From Leucobacter chromiireducens (GTDB lineage Bacteria; Actinomycetota; Actinomycetes; Actinomycetales; Microbacteriaceae): a stretch of DNA of 64,000 bases. Positions 7,950 to 16,264 of the stretch are shown piece after piece (position 1 is the first letter of the stretch; each line of letters starts with the position of its first letter). The stretch is from contig NZ_RPDI01000019.1 of the NCBI RefSeq assembly GCF_003917135.1, forward strand, positions 1 through 64,000. The letters are read 5' to 3'. The translations under genes and the position numbers were made by a program. The notes beneath the pieces are model-generated. The model was not told where the DNA came from. It ran no database searches and saw only the letters and a program-made list of their open reading frames with translations.

Positions 7950-8837
7950 ATGTCCGCATCCGCACGCAGCTTCGAACTGATCGGCGCCCCCTTCGACGGT
8001 GCGTCAACGCTCGGCTTCCCCGGCTCGCGTTTCGCGCCAGAGCGGATTCGGCACGCGCTCGGCTGGATCACGCAGCGCGTGGAGAACGAGCAGGTGTTCT
8101 CCCTCGAAACGGGGGCGCTCCACGCGGCGCCGAAGCTCAGCGACGGCGGCGACGCTGAGGTGGTCGCCCACGACCTGATGACCACGCTCGCCAACACGAG
8201 CGCGCGGGTCAGCGAGAGCGTGCGCGCCGGCAACGTCCCGATCCTGCTCGGGGGCGACGACTGCTTCCTGTTCGCGGGAACCCAGGGCCTGCACGACGCA
8301 ACGAGCGGCTCGGTCGCGGTGATCCACTTCGACGCGCACCTCGACGTCATGGATGAGAACGTGCAGCAGGGCACGCACAGCCAGTCGAGCGGCATGCGAC
8401 GCTCGCTCGAACTCCCGCGCGCGAGCACCGAGCACAGCATCCAGGTCGGGCTCCGGCACTTCAACTTCCCCTCGTCGCACGACTACCTCGCGGACTCCGG
8501 GCTTGCGCGCATCACCGCGGCGGAGTTCACCGAGATCGGCACGGGCGCCGCGGTCGCCAGGATCCTCGATCGAATCGCGGGAGCCGACCACGTGCACCTG
8601 TCCTTCGACATCGACGCCATCGATCCCGCGCACGCGCCAGGGGCCGGCGCCCTCGAACCGGGCGGGATCACGTCACGCCAGGCGATCGACACGATCGCGG
8701 CGCTCGCCCCGCACTGCGACTCGTTCGCCGTGACCGAGGTGAACCCGATGACCGACCACCAGGACATGACCGCGACCCTCGCGGCATACCTCTGCTACTA
8801 CTTCGCGGTATTCGGCCAGGAGCCCGCGGCGAAGTGA
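7950..8837 (+). CDS. Agmatinase-like ureohydrolase with an altered metal motif
   Basis: 295 residues of the arginase/agmatinase fold, which hydrolyses guanidino groups to urea and an amine using two Mn ions. Metal-ligand motifs HFDAHLD (Asp128, His130, Asp132) and SFDIDAID (Asp220, Asp222) are intact. The first motif, normally GGDHS, reads GGDDC (101-105): the first Mn ligand His is Asp104. RBS GAGGAG lies before ATG 7950. Divergent from a PucR-type regulator and followed 60 bp later by an MHS symporter, it likely acts on an imported guanidino compound. A related ureohydrolase substrate (guanidinobutyrate, formiminoglutamate) is equally possible. Confidence 0.8.
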   Translation: MSASARSFELIGAPFDGASTLGFPGSRFAPERIRHALGWITQRVENEQVFSLETGALHAAPKLSDGGDAEVVAHDLMTTLANTSARVSESVRAGNVPILLGGDDCFLFAGTQGLHDATSGSVAVIHFDAHLDVMDENVQQGTHSQSSGMRRSLELPRASTEHSIQVGLRHFNFPSSHDYLADSGLARITAAEFTEIGTGAAVARILDRIAGADHVHLSFDIDAIDPAHAPGAGALEPGGITSRQAIDTIAALAPHCDSFAVTEVNPMTDHQDMTATLAAYLCYYFAVFGQEPAAK

Positions 8838-8897
8838 CCTGCGCGCTGCCGGCCAACGGCAGCGCCACGTGAGACCATGAACAAAGGAGTGAATGCG

Positions 8898-10310
8898 ATG
8901 ACGACACAGCGCGACGCGGCCCCCGCGCGCCTCGATACCGGGACCATCAATGTGGTCCGCAAGCAGGAGTTGCGGCGGGCGGTGCGCGGCACCTTCGTCG
9001 GCAATGTGATGGAGTGGTACGACGTCGGGGTGTTCGGGTACCTGATCGTCACGCTCGGCCCGGTCTTCCTCCCGGACGCCGACCGCGCGACCCAGGTCAT
9101 CTTCATGCTGGGCACGTTCGCCAGCACCTACCTCTTCCGCCCGCTCGGCGGGCTCTTCTTCGGCTGGCTCGGCGACAAGATCGGGCGCAAGCGTGTGCTG
9201 TTCCTCACGCTCACCCTCGTCGCGGTCGCGACGTTCCTGATCGGCCTGCTGCCCGGCCACGCGGCGATCGGATCGCTCGCGGCGGTGCTGCTCGTCGCAC
9301 TGAAGATCCTGCAGGGCTTCTCCGCCGGCGGCGAGTTCACCGGCGCGCTCACGTTCATCACCGAGTCGGCGCCGGACAAGAAGCGCGGGTTCTACGCGGC
9401 ATTCCTCGACGGCGGCAGCTACCTCGGCTTCGTGCTCGGCGCAGCGATCGTCACCGCGATGCAGGTCATGTTCGGCCAGTCGGCCATGGAGGAGGGGCTC
9501 TGGCGCGTGCCCTTCCTCATCGCGGGCCCGCTCGGCCTCGTCGCGGTCTACCTGCGCATGCGCGTGGAGGAGTCCCCGCACTTCGCGGCGCTCGCCGCCG
9601 AGCACGCCGCGACCGGGCAGGCTGCGCTGCGCGTCAACCCGCTGCGCGTGTTCGCCGCGAACTGGCGCCCGATGCTGCTCGTCATCATGCTGGTCGCGGC
9701 GGCCAACACCGCGGGCTACGCGTTCACCTCGTACATGCCGACGTACCTCTCGACGGTGCTCGAGCACGACGCGGTGCAGGGCAACCTGTTCTCCCTGCCG
9801 CTCATGCTGCTGATGGCCTGCCTGATGCCGTTCGTCGGGATGCTCTCTGACCGCGTGGGGCGAAAGCCGGTGCTCACCGCGGCCGCGATCTGGATCGTGC
9901 TGCTCAGCTTCCCGGCATTCGTGCTGATCGGATCCGATGCGCCGCTCGCGATCATCGCCGGGCTCGCGCTGATCGGGATCCCGGTCGCGCTGTACATGGG
10001 CACCCTCGCGGCGACGTACCCCGCGCTGTTCCCGACCGCGTCGCGGAACACGAGCCTCGGGGTCTCGTACAACATCTCGATCGCCCTGTTCGGCGGCACT
10101 GCGCCACTCGTCATCGACACGCTCGTGCGTGCGACGGGCAACCCGGCTGCCGCGGCCTTCTACCTGATGGGGATGTCCGTGATCGGCCTGATCGCGATCC
10201 GCCTCATCCCGGAGACCTCGGGCAAGCCGCTCGCCGGCTCGGAGCCGAACGTCGAGACCGAACTCGAAGCGCACCAGCTGCACACGGCGCGCATCGCCGC
10301 GGCGCGCTGA
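8898..10310 (+). CDS. MHS-family (ProP-like) metabolite:H+ symporter
   Basis: About 470 residues with 12 predicted membrane segments. MEWYDVGVFGYL near the N-terminus and GWLGDKIGRKRVL (loop 2-3) are typical of the metabolite:H+ symporter branch of the major facilitator superfamily (ProP, KgtP, ShiA). VGMLSDRVGRKPVL repeats the loop motif in the second half. AAAGGAG at 8883-8889 is 8 bases before ATG 8898, which fixes the start over an upstream ATG at 8877. It lies downstream of the ureohydrolase gene, so it probably imports that enzyme's substrate or a related compound (inference). Confidence 0.85.
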   Translation: MTTQRDAAPARLDTGTINVVRKQELRRAVRGTFVGNVMEWYDVGVFGYLIVTLGPVFLPDADRATQVIFMLGTFASTYLFRPLGGLFFGWLGDKIGRKRVLFLTLTLVAVATFLIGLLPGHAAIGSLAAVLLVALKILQGFSAGGEFTGALTFITESAPDKKRGFYAAFLDGGSYLGFVLGAAIVTAMQVMFGQSAMEEGLWRVPFLIAGPLGLVAVYLRMRVEESPHFAALAAEHAATGQAALRVNPLRVFAANWRPMLLVIMLVAAANTAGYAFTSYMPTYLSTVLEHDAVQGNLFSLPLMLLMACLMPFVGMLSDRVGRKPVLTAAAIWIVLLSFPAFVLIGSDAPLAIIAGLALIGIPVALYMGTLAATYPALFPTASRNTSLGVSYNISIALFGGTAPLVIDTLVRATGNPAAAAFYLMGMSVIGLIAIRLIPETSGKPLAGSEPNVETELEAHQLHTARIAAAR

Positions 10311-10312
10311 TC

Positions 10313-10349
10313 GCGTGGTGCCGGCGGGGGAGTCCCGCCGGCACCACGC
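10313..10349. terminator. Bidirectional terminator between convergent genes
   Basis: Perfect 16-bp arms GCGTGGTGCCGGCGGG (10313-10328) and its complement (10334-10349) with a 5-base loop, between the stops of the MHS symporter and the CycA-like gene. Confidence 0.8.
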
Positions 10350-10350
10350 A

Positions 10351-11781
10351 CTAGTGGCCGGTGCTCGGCAGCTCGACGGCAGCGGTGAGCGGCTGGCCGT
10401 TGCGCAGCAGACGGCGCTTCGTGAACTGCCAGCTGATCGCGAGCCCGACAAACCACACGGGCGTGAAGAGCAGCGGCAGCCGAGTGTCCTCCGCGAGGAA
10501 CAGTGTCACCAGGATGAACGCGAAGAAGGCGAGCACGATCCAGGGCACGATGCGAGGCAGCGGGGTCTTGAACGCGGAGCTCGCGTGGCGCTCCGGATGC
10601 TTCCGCAGGTACTGGATGAAGGAGATGGCGATCATGCTCCAGATGAAGAGGATGAACGTCGATGCGACGGAGGTGACGAACGTGAACGCCTCGATGACGC
10701 TGTCCCCGAGGAGCAGGATCGGTACGGACGAGAACACGAACACCGCCGAGAAGAACACCGCTCGGCGGGGCACCCCGCGCGAGTCCGTGAGCGCGAAGCT
10801 GCCCGGCGCGTGACCGTCGTGCGCGAGCGCGTGCATCATGCGCGTCCCCGAGTAGAACCCGGAGTTCGCGCTCGAGGCGGCCGAGATGAGCACCACCAGG
10901 TTGATCGCGAACGCGGCCGCCCCAAAGCCCGCGTACGCGAACGTCGTGACGAAGGGGCTCTGCTCCGGATCGAGCTGATCCCACGGGGTGATCGCCATGA
11001 TCACCGTGAGTGCGCCGATGTAGAAGATGAGCACGCGCACCACGATCGAGTTGATCGCGCGCGGCAGGTTGTGGTGCGGATCCTTCGTCTCGGCGGCCGC
11101 GGTGCCGACGAGCTCGACGCCGATGAACGAGAAGATGCCGAGTTGGAAGCCGAGCAGGAAACCGCTCGCGCCGAACGGGAACATGCCGCCGTGATCCCAG
11201 AGATGGGAGAGTGCGGCCTGCGTGCCGGTGTCCGGGTTCTGGAATCCGGTCGTGAGCAGCACGATTCCGGTTGCGATGAGGGCGAGGATCGCGATGATCT
11301 TCACGAGGGAGAACCAGAACTCGAACTCGCCGAAGAATCGCACCGGTTGCAGGTTGAGCACCATGAGCACGGCGGCGGTGATGGCGGCGGGCAGCCACGG
11401 CGGGATCGACGCGTTGATGTAGGAGACGTAGCTCGTGATCGCGATGATGTCGGCAACGCAGATCACCACCCAGGTGATCCAGTAGGTCCACGACACGAAG
11501 TAGCCGGCCCACGGGCCGATCAGGTCCTTCGCGATGTCGCCGAAGGTCTTGTAGTTGAGGTTCGAGAGCAGGAGCTCGCCGAGGGCGCGCATGAGGAGGA
11601 ACATCATGCAGCCGATCACGGCATAGATGAAGAGGACGGAGGGGCCGGTGAGGCTGATCACCTTGCCCGAGCCGAGGAACAGGCCGGTGCCGATCGCGCC
11701 GCCGATGGCGATCAGCTGGAGGTGACGGTTGCTCAGCCCGCGCTGCAGCTCTTCGTGCGCGCCGGACGTGGTCTCGCTCAT
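10351..11781 (-). CDS. CycA-like D-Ser/D-Ala/Gly-type amino-acid symporter (first of a tandem pair)
   Basis: About 476 residues of the amino-acid transporter family in the APC superfamily, 12 membrane segments. The N-terminus NRHLQLIAIGGAIGTGLFLG and the middle GVELVGTAAAETKDP with INSI are close to E. coli CycA (D-serine/D-alanine/glycine:H+ symport). Start at ATG 11781 is set by GGGAG just upstream, rather than ATG 11793. A near-identical paralogue lies upstream on the same strand, separated by a palindromic element. A TACAAT -10 box shared with the paralogue gives it its own promoter. Substrate (glycine, D-amino acids, GABA or asparagine) is uncertain. Confidence 0.85.
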   Translation of the reverse strand: MSETTSGAHEELQRGLSNRHLQLIAIGGAIGTGLFLGSGKVISLTGPSVLFIYAVIGCMMFLLMRALGELLLSNLNYKTFGDIAKDLIGPWAGYFVSWTYWITWVVICVADIIAITSYVSYINASIPPWLPAAITAAVLMVLNLQPVRFFGEFEFWFSLVKIIAILALIATGIVLLTTGFQNPDTGTQAALSHLWDHGGMFPFGASGFLLGFQLGIFSFIGVELVGTAAAETKDPHHNLPRAINSIVVRVLIFYIGALTVIMAITPWDQLDPEQSPFVTTFAYAGFGAAAFAINLVVLISAASSANSGFYSGTRMMHALAHDGHAPGSFALTDSRGVPRRAVFFSAVFVFSSVPILLLGDSVIEAFTFVTSVASTFILFIWSMIAISFIQYLRKHPERHASSAFKTPLPRIVPWIVLAFFAFILVTLFLAEDTRLPLLFTPVWFVGLAISWQFTKRRLLRNGQPLTAAVELPSTGH

Positions 11782-11812
11782 GATTTCTCCCATCCCGAGG
11801 GGTGCAATTCTG

Positions 11813-11818
11813 ATTGTA
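11813..11818 (-). promoter_or_regulatory. -10 box (TACAAT) of the first CycA-like gene
   Basis: The context CACTACAATCA is identical to that upstream of the paralogue at 13535. I could not assign a convincing -35. Confidence 0.5.
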
Positions 11819-11866
11819 GTGAGCTGCGCGGGGGTGCGGAGCGGGGGAGGCGAGACGTGCGTGCCC

Positions 11867-11890
11867 GGGCGGGGGCGCGGGCGGGGGCGC
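11867..11890. repeat. 12-bp G-rich tandem repeat, two copies
   Basis: GGGCGGGGGCGC at 11867-11878 and 11879-11890, lying 28 bases before palindromic element copy 2. Confidence 0.7.
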
Positions 11891-11918
11891 GTGCGCGGGC
11901 GGGCGTCCGCAACGCAAT

Positions 11919-11986
11919 ACGCGGAGAAATTCGAAATCTCGGGTGATCCCTGGGGATCGGGTCCGAGATCCCGAATTTCTCCGCGT
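11919..11986. repeat. Dispersed intergenic palindromic element, copy 2
   Basis: Left arm 11919-11942 and right arm 11963-11986 pair at 22 of 24 positions (left starts ACGCGGAGAAATTCG, right ends CGAATTTCTCCGCGT). It lies between two tandem permease genes on the minus strand, after the upstream gene's stop at 12000, so it may terminate that transcript. Confidence 0.88.
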
Positions 11987-11999
11987 GAAAGTGAGGCGC

Positions 12000-13466
12000 C
12001 TAGCGCCGCGCGTCCTCAGCCTCAGCCTCAGCTTCACCCTCAGCCACATCCGGCAGCGCGATCGCCGCGGTCAGCGGCCGCCCCTCGCGGAGCAGCTTCC
12101 GCTTGCGCAGCTGCCACAGGATGGCGAGCAGGAGGAACCAGAACGGCGTCGCGAGGAACGGGGGACGGGTGTCCTCACCGTAGAGCAGCGTGCCGGCGAT
12201 GAACACGAAGAAGGCGAGCACGGCCCACGGCATGATGCGCGACAGCGGCATCTTGAAGCCCGAGGTGGCGTGGCGCTCGGGGAAACGCCTGCGGTACACG
12301 ATGTAGCTCACCACGATCGAGCCCCAGGTGAAGAGGATCATCGTCGCGCACATCGACGACACGAACGTGAAGGCTGCCACCACGCCATCGCCGGCGAACA
12401 GGAGCGGGATCGCCGCGAACAGGAACACGCTCGTGAAGAACACGGAGCCGCGCGGCACGCCGCGCGCGTCGGTGAGCGCGAACGACTTCGGCGCGTGCCC
12501 GTCCTTCGACAGGCCGAAGAGCATGCGGGTGCCCGAGTAGAGGCCACCGTTCGCGCTCGACGCCGCAGAGGTGAGGACGACGAGCTGGATCGCTGCCGCG
12601 GCGAGCCCGAAGCCGGCGAGCGCGAGCGTCGTGACGAACGGGCTCTTGTCCGCCTCGATCTGGTTCCAGGGGGTCACGCTCATGATGATGGCGAGGGCGC
12701 CAACGTAGAAGATGAGGATGCGCAGCACGATCGAGTTGATCGCCTTCGGGAGGGTCTTTCGGGGGTTCTCGGTCTCGGCGGCCGCGGTGCCGACCATCTC
12801 CACGCCGATGAAGGAGAAGATGCCCATCTGGAAGCCGAGCACGAAGCCGCTCGCCCCCATCGGGAACATGCCGCCGTGCTCCCACAGGTTCGCGAACGAG
12901 GCCTGGGTGCCCTCGGGGCTCGTGAAGCCGGTCAGTACAAGGATGAGGCCAACGGCGATCAGGCTGAGAATCGCGACGATCTTCAGGATCGCGAACCAGA
13001 ACTCGGTCTCACCGAACCACTTCACGGGCTGCAGGTTGAGGATGAGCAGCACGCCGGCGGTGATGAGTGCGGGCAACCAGCTCGGGATCTCGGGGTTGAA
13101 CCACTGCACGTATGCGGTGATGGCGATGATGTCGGCCACGCACGCGATCACCCACGAGAACCAGTAGTTCCACGACACGAAGAAGCCGGCCCACGGGCCG
13201 AGCATGTCCTTCGCGATGTCCCCGAAGGTGTGGTAGTTCAGGTTCGACAGCAGCAGCTCGCCGAGGGCGCGCATGATGAAGAAGACGAAGAAGCCGATCA
13301 CCATGTAGACGAAGATGATCGCCGGGCCGGACACGCTGATCAGCTTGCCCGATCCGAGGAACAGGCCCGTGCCGATCGCACCCCCGATCGCGATGAGTTG
13401 CAGGTGGCGGTTTTTCAGGCCGCGCTGCATCCCGCCGGTCGGCGAGCTGGTGGCTGTCGTTGACAT
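12000..13466 (-). CDS. CycA-like amino-acid symporter (second of a tandem pair)
   Basis: 488 residues, same family and topology as its neighbour (NRHLQLIAIGGAIGTGLFLG; GVEMVGTAAAETENP; INSIVLRILIFYVGA). Similarity runs over the whole length, so the two arose by tandem duplication and then diverged; the tails differ most (this one ends EGEAEAEAEDARR). AAGGGAG is correctly spaced before ATG 13466. It is close to an Orn/Lys/Arg decarboxylase gene on the same strand upstream, so uptake of a decarboxylase substrate is possible, though CycA-like carriers usually take small neutral amino acids. Own -10 box at 13535. Confidence 0.85.
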   Translation of the reverse strand: MSTTATSSPTGGMQRGLKNRHLQLIAIGGAIGTGLFLGSGKLISVSGPAIIFVYMVIGFFVFFIMRALGELLLSNLNYHTFGDIAKDMLGPWAGFFVSWNYWFSWVIACVADIIAITAYVQWFNPEIPSWLPALITAGVLLILNLQPVKWFGETEFWFAILKIVAILSLIAVGLILVLTGFTSPEGTQASFANLWEHGGMFPMGASGFVLGFQMGIFSFIGVEMVGTAAAETENPRKTLPKAINSIVLRILIFYVGALAIIMSVTPWNQIEADKSPFVTTLALAGFGLAAAAIQLVVLTSAASSANGGLYSGTRMLFGLSKDGHAPKSFALTDARGVPRGSVFFTSVFLFAAIPLLFAGDGVVAAFTFVSSMCATMILFTWGSIVVSYIVYRRRFPERHATSGFKMPLSRIMPWAVLAFFVFIAGTLLYGEDTRPPFLATPFWFLLLAILWQLRKRKLLREGRPLTAAIALPDVAEGEAEAEAEDARR

Positions 13467-13488
13467 GACACTCCCTTGTGTGGGTTTT

Positions 13489-13500
13489 CTGGCGCGCCAG
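13489..13500. promoter_or_regulatory. 12-bp perfect palindrome upstream of the second CycA-like gene
   Basis: CTGGCGCGCCAG lies between the -10 box and the ribosome binding site, where a repressor could block transcription. No regulator can be assigned. Confidence 0.3.
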
Positions 13501-13534
13501 GATGCGGCGCTGGTATTCGAAGGGTGACCAGGTG

Positions 13535-13540
13535 ATTGTA
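13535..13540 (-). promoter_or_regulatory. -10 box (TACAAT) of the second CycA-like gene
   Basis: The context CACTACAATCA is the same as at 11813-11818. The expected -35 would lie inside the 3' end of the decarboxylase gene. Confidence 0.5.
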
Positions 13541-13547
13541 GTGGTCG

Positions 13548-15080
13548 CTACGCCACGACCCTGAACGTGGCGAGCGCGGGATCTGCTGCACCGCGGACGT
13601 AGCCGGATGGGGCTGCGCCCGTGGCGCGGAGGAAGTCGACGACCTCGGCGCTCAGGATCTCGCCGGGCAGCACGTTCGGCACGCCGGGCGGGTATGCGGC
13701 GAGTGAGTCCGCGGAGACGCGGCCGACCGCCTGATCGAACGGCACCATCTCGACGGGGCTGTAGAACGCTTCGCCGAGTCCCATGGCGCGCTCGCACGGG
13801 GCGGGCAGCACGATGGGCCGCTCGGGCTCGATGGCCGCCTCGGGGAGCGCCTGCAGCGCGTCCCAGAACCGGTCGACGTCGACGGGGGAGATCGCCCCGA
13901 CGAGCAGCAGTAGCGCCGACGGGGTTGACAGCTCCGCGTAGATCTTGTGGTCGCGCAGCAGCTGGTAGTGGGCGTCGCTGCCGGTGATGCCCGCGCCGCG
14001 GGTGTCGATGAGGACCTTGAACGGGTCGTTCGTCACGGCGTCGGGGCTCGCGAGGATGTCGGGGGTGGCGTCGCGGAAGCGACGGTCGGCGCGCACGCGG
14101 CGGCGGATCTCCTCGGCGGTGTCGATAGCGCGCTCGACGAGCTCGGGGCGCGTCACGATGTTCTTGCGCGCTTCGTCCAGCGAGGCGAGGAGGAGCGCGC
14201 TGCAGCTCGTCGACTGGTGCGAGCGCACGACGCGGTCGACGAGCGGGGCGAGATCCTCAGCGAAGGAGCCGTGGCCCAGCTGGATCATGGCCGACTGCGT
14301 AAGCGAGCCGACCGCCTTGTGCGTGCTCGAGACCACGAGGTCGGCGCCGAGCCGCGCCGCGTTGATGGGCAGCCTCGGGTGCAGGCCGAAGTGCGAGCCC
14401 CACGACTCGTCGACGATGAGGGGGACGCCGTGGTCGTGCGCGACGCGCGAGATCGCCGCGATGTCGGCGACCGCGCCGAAGTAGCTGGGGGAGACGATGT
14501 ACACGGCGGAGCTGTCGGGGTGCTCGCTGAGCACCGCCTCGACCTGCTCGGCGGTAACGCCGTGCGCGGATCCCAATCCGGTGTCAACGTAGCCGGTGAC
14601 GAAGTGGGGCGTGAGGCCAACGTGGGTCATGCCGTCGATGACGCTGGAGTGCACGCTGCGCTGCACGACGAGCTCGGTGCCGAGGCCGCGCACCACGGTG
14701 GTAGCGACGTGGTTGCCGCCCGACGCGCCGTTCGTGATGAACCAGGTGCGGCTCGCGCCCCAGGCCTCGGCTGCGAGCTCCTGCGCGCGCATGAGCGGCG
14801 TGACGCGGCCGGGCGTGACGAGTCGCCAGGTCTCCTGGTCGACGCCGCTGAAGAGCATCGGGAAGTCGACCGCGAGGGCCGCCTCGCCGACCAGGCTCGC
14901 GACGCCCGGCGCGTTCTCGGGGTTCGCCTGGTGGCCTGGCACGTGCAGTCGCTGCCAGTCGTGCTGCGCGAGCGCGCGAATCGCGTCGGCGTACGGGGTC
15001 TCGTACTGGTGCGCTGGGGGGACAACCGATGCCGCGGCTGGCGTTTCGGGAGCGGCCTGTGAAACGGGGGCGATCTGCAT
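13548..15080 (-). CDS. Orn/Lys/Arg decarboxylase family PLP enzyme
   Basis: 510 residues of the fold-type I (aspartate-aminotransferase-like) basic amino-acid decarboxylase family. Visible marks: HVPGHQ (47-51), FITNGASGGNH (PLP phosphate region), LIVDESWGSHFG with Asp224, and SSTHKAVGSLTQ whose Lys255 should bind PLP. The reaction would release CO2 from lysine, ornithine or arginine to give a polyamine precursor. There is no N-terminal wing domain as in inducible E. coli enzymes, so it resembles the shorter Gram-positive form. It is divergent from a LysR gene, probably its regulator. Exact substrate cannot be read from sequence. Confidence 0.85.
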   Translation of the reverse strand: MQIAPVSQAAPETPAAASVVPPAHQYETPYADAIRALAQHDWQRLHVPGHQANPENAPGVASLVGEAALAVDFPMLFSGVDQETWRLVTPGRVTPLMRAQELAAEAWGASRTWFITNGASGGNHVATTVVRGLGTELVVQRSVHSSVIDGMTHVGLTPHFVTGYVDTGLGSAHGVTAEQVEAVLSEHPDSSAVYIVSPSYFGAVADIAAISRVAHDHGVPLIVDESWGSHFGLHPRLPINAARLGADLVVSSTHKAVGSLTQSAMIQLGHGSFAEDLAPLVDRVVRSHQSTSCSALLLASLDEARKNIVTRPELVERAIDTAEEIRRRVRADRRFRDATPDILASPDAVTNDPFKVLIDTRGAGITGSDAHYQLLRDHKIYAELSTPSALLLLVGAISPVDVDRFWDALQALPEAAIEPERPIVLPAPCERAMGLGEAFYSPVEMVPFDQAVGRVSADSLAAYPPGVPNVLPGEILSAEVVDFLRATGAAPSGYVRGAADPALATFRVVA

Positions 15081-15140
15081 GGCACCAGCGTAGGTTTCCG
15101 CGCGATCCTATGCCACGTATCATGTTTTCGCGCGTGGTCT

Positions 15141-15153
15141 CATAGTGGCTATG
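15141..15153. promoter_or_regulatory. Short inverted repeat, candidate LysR site
   Basis: CATAG-TGG-CTATG lies in the 88-bp gap between the decarboxylase and LysR genes, just upstream of the LysR -10 box. LysR proteins commonly bind such interrupted dyads in divergent gaps. Confidence 0.4.
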
Positions 15154-15156
15154 TCG

Positions 15157-15162
15157 TAAACT
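15157..15162 (+). promoter_or_regulatory. -10 box (TAAACT) for leaderless lysR mRNA
   Basis: TAAACT, then GGGCGC, then ATG 15169 with no ribosome binding site. Confidence 0.5.
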
Positions 15163-15168
15163 GGGCGC

Positions 15169-16074
15169 ATGATGACGCTTCAGCAGTTCCGCGTGCTGCT
15201 CGCGATCCGCGAGCACGGCAGCCTCACGCAGGCCGCCGAGGCGCTCGAGTACGGGGTGCCGACGGTCACGCACCACCTGCGCGCGCTTGAGGCTCATCTG
15301 CGCGTGCGGCTCGTCGAGCGGGATCGGCGCGGTGCGCGCCTCACCCCGCTCGGTGCCGCGTTCGCCGCCGAGATCGCTCCCGTGCTCACCCGCATCGAGC
15401 GCGCGGAACGATCGGTGGCGGATCAGCGCGACGCCGGCGTCGTGACGCTCCGCGTTGGCACGTTCTCGTCGCTCGGTGCGCGGCTCATGCCCGCCGCGAT
15501 CGCGCAGCTGCAGCAGCGCACCTCGGTGCGGGTGGAGGTGGTGGAGGCCGAGCCGACCGAGGTGCTCCGCCTGCTCCGCGGAGGCGAGGTGCACGCCGGA
15601 CTCATCTACGACGTGTCTGATGACCTCGCGCTCGAAGTACCAGACGTTGAGCGCACGACCCTGCTGTCGGAGCCGTACCGGGTGATGGTGGCGAAGCACG
15701 GGCCGCTCGGCGACCGGGAGGAGGTCGACTTCGCCGAGCTCGCCGAAACGGCGTGGGTGTGCAGCCGCAACCCCGATGAGGCGTCGGATCGGGTGCTGCG
15801 GCGCGTGTATCACTCGCTCGGCCGCCCGGTGCGCGAGGTGATGCGCACCGACGATCTCACAATGATCCACGGCCTGGTCGCGGAGGGCCTCGGCTGCGCG
15901 CTCACGACCGCAGCGGCCGTCGACGCGGACTTCGACGTGGTGCTGCGACCCGCGGTGCAGGATCTCGGGGAGCGGCGCGTGTCGTTCGTGACGCGGCGTG
16001 GTCCGGTGCCGCCTGCCGTGCACTGGCTCGAGGGGATCCTGCGGCGGTTGGCCGCGGAGCGGGTCGCGCGGTAG
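15169..16074 (+). CDS. LysR-family transcriptional regulator
   Basis: 301 residues. The N-terminal winged helix (MMTLQQFRVLLAIREHGSLTQAAEALEYGVPTVTHHLRALE, residues 1-41, key part GSLTQAAEALEYGVPTVTHH) is typical of the family; residues about 90-300 form the two-lobed periplasmic-binding-protein-like effector domain. It is divergent from the Orn/Lys/Arg decarboxylase gene, the standard layout for a LysR activator and its target; an amino-acid or polyamine effector is inference. ATG 15169 or the adjacent ATG 15172 could be the start; a -10 box 6 bases upstream suggests a leaderless message. Confidence 0.83.
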   Translation: MMTLQQFRVLLAIREHGSLTQAAEALEYGVPTVTHHLRALEAHLRVRLVERDRRGARLTPLGAAFAAEIAPVLTRIERAERSVADQRDAGVVTLRVGTFSSLGARLMPAAIAQLQQRTSVRVEVVEAEPTEVLRLLRGGEVHAGLIYDVSDDLALEVPDVERTTLLSEPYRVMVAKHGPLGDREEVDFAELAETAWVCSRNPDEASDRVLRRVYHSLGRPVREVMRTDDLTMIHGLVAEGLGCALTTAAAVDADFDVVLRPAVQDLGERRVSFVTRRGPVPPAVHWLEGILRRLAAERVAR

Positions 16075-16138
16075 CCGGCCCCGCCCGAGGTGCCCACCCC
16101 ACCCGGATGCCCCGCAGCTCACTCCACCCAACCCAATC

Positions 16139-16208
16139 CAGCCGGAGAAATCAGGTTTCTCGGGCGAAAACTGGCGTTTGCCTCCGAAATATCAGATTTC
16201 TCCGGCTG
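16139..16208. repeat. Dispersed intergenic palindromic element, copy 3
   Basis: Outer arms CAGCCGGAGAAATC (16139-16152) and GATTTCTCCGGCTG (16195-16208) pair perfectly. The inner segments AGGTTTCTCGG and CCGAAATATCA pair at 7 of 11 positions. It lies between the convergent lysR and M20 peptidase genes. Confidence 0.85.
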
Positions 16209-16264
16209 AAAGTGGGGGCCCAGCCACCCATGCGCTCAGATCACCGAGTCACCCGAGCGGCCCC

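Noticed and set aside
8673-10451. 592-codon minus-strand frame over the MHS symporter gene
   Set aside because: Arg/Glu/Asp-rich low-complexity translation typical of an antisense frame; the plus strand encodes a clear transporter.
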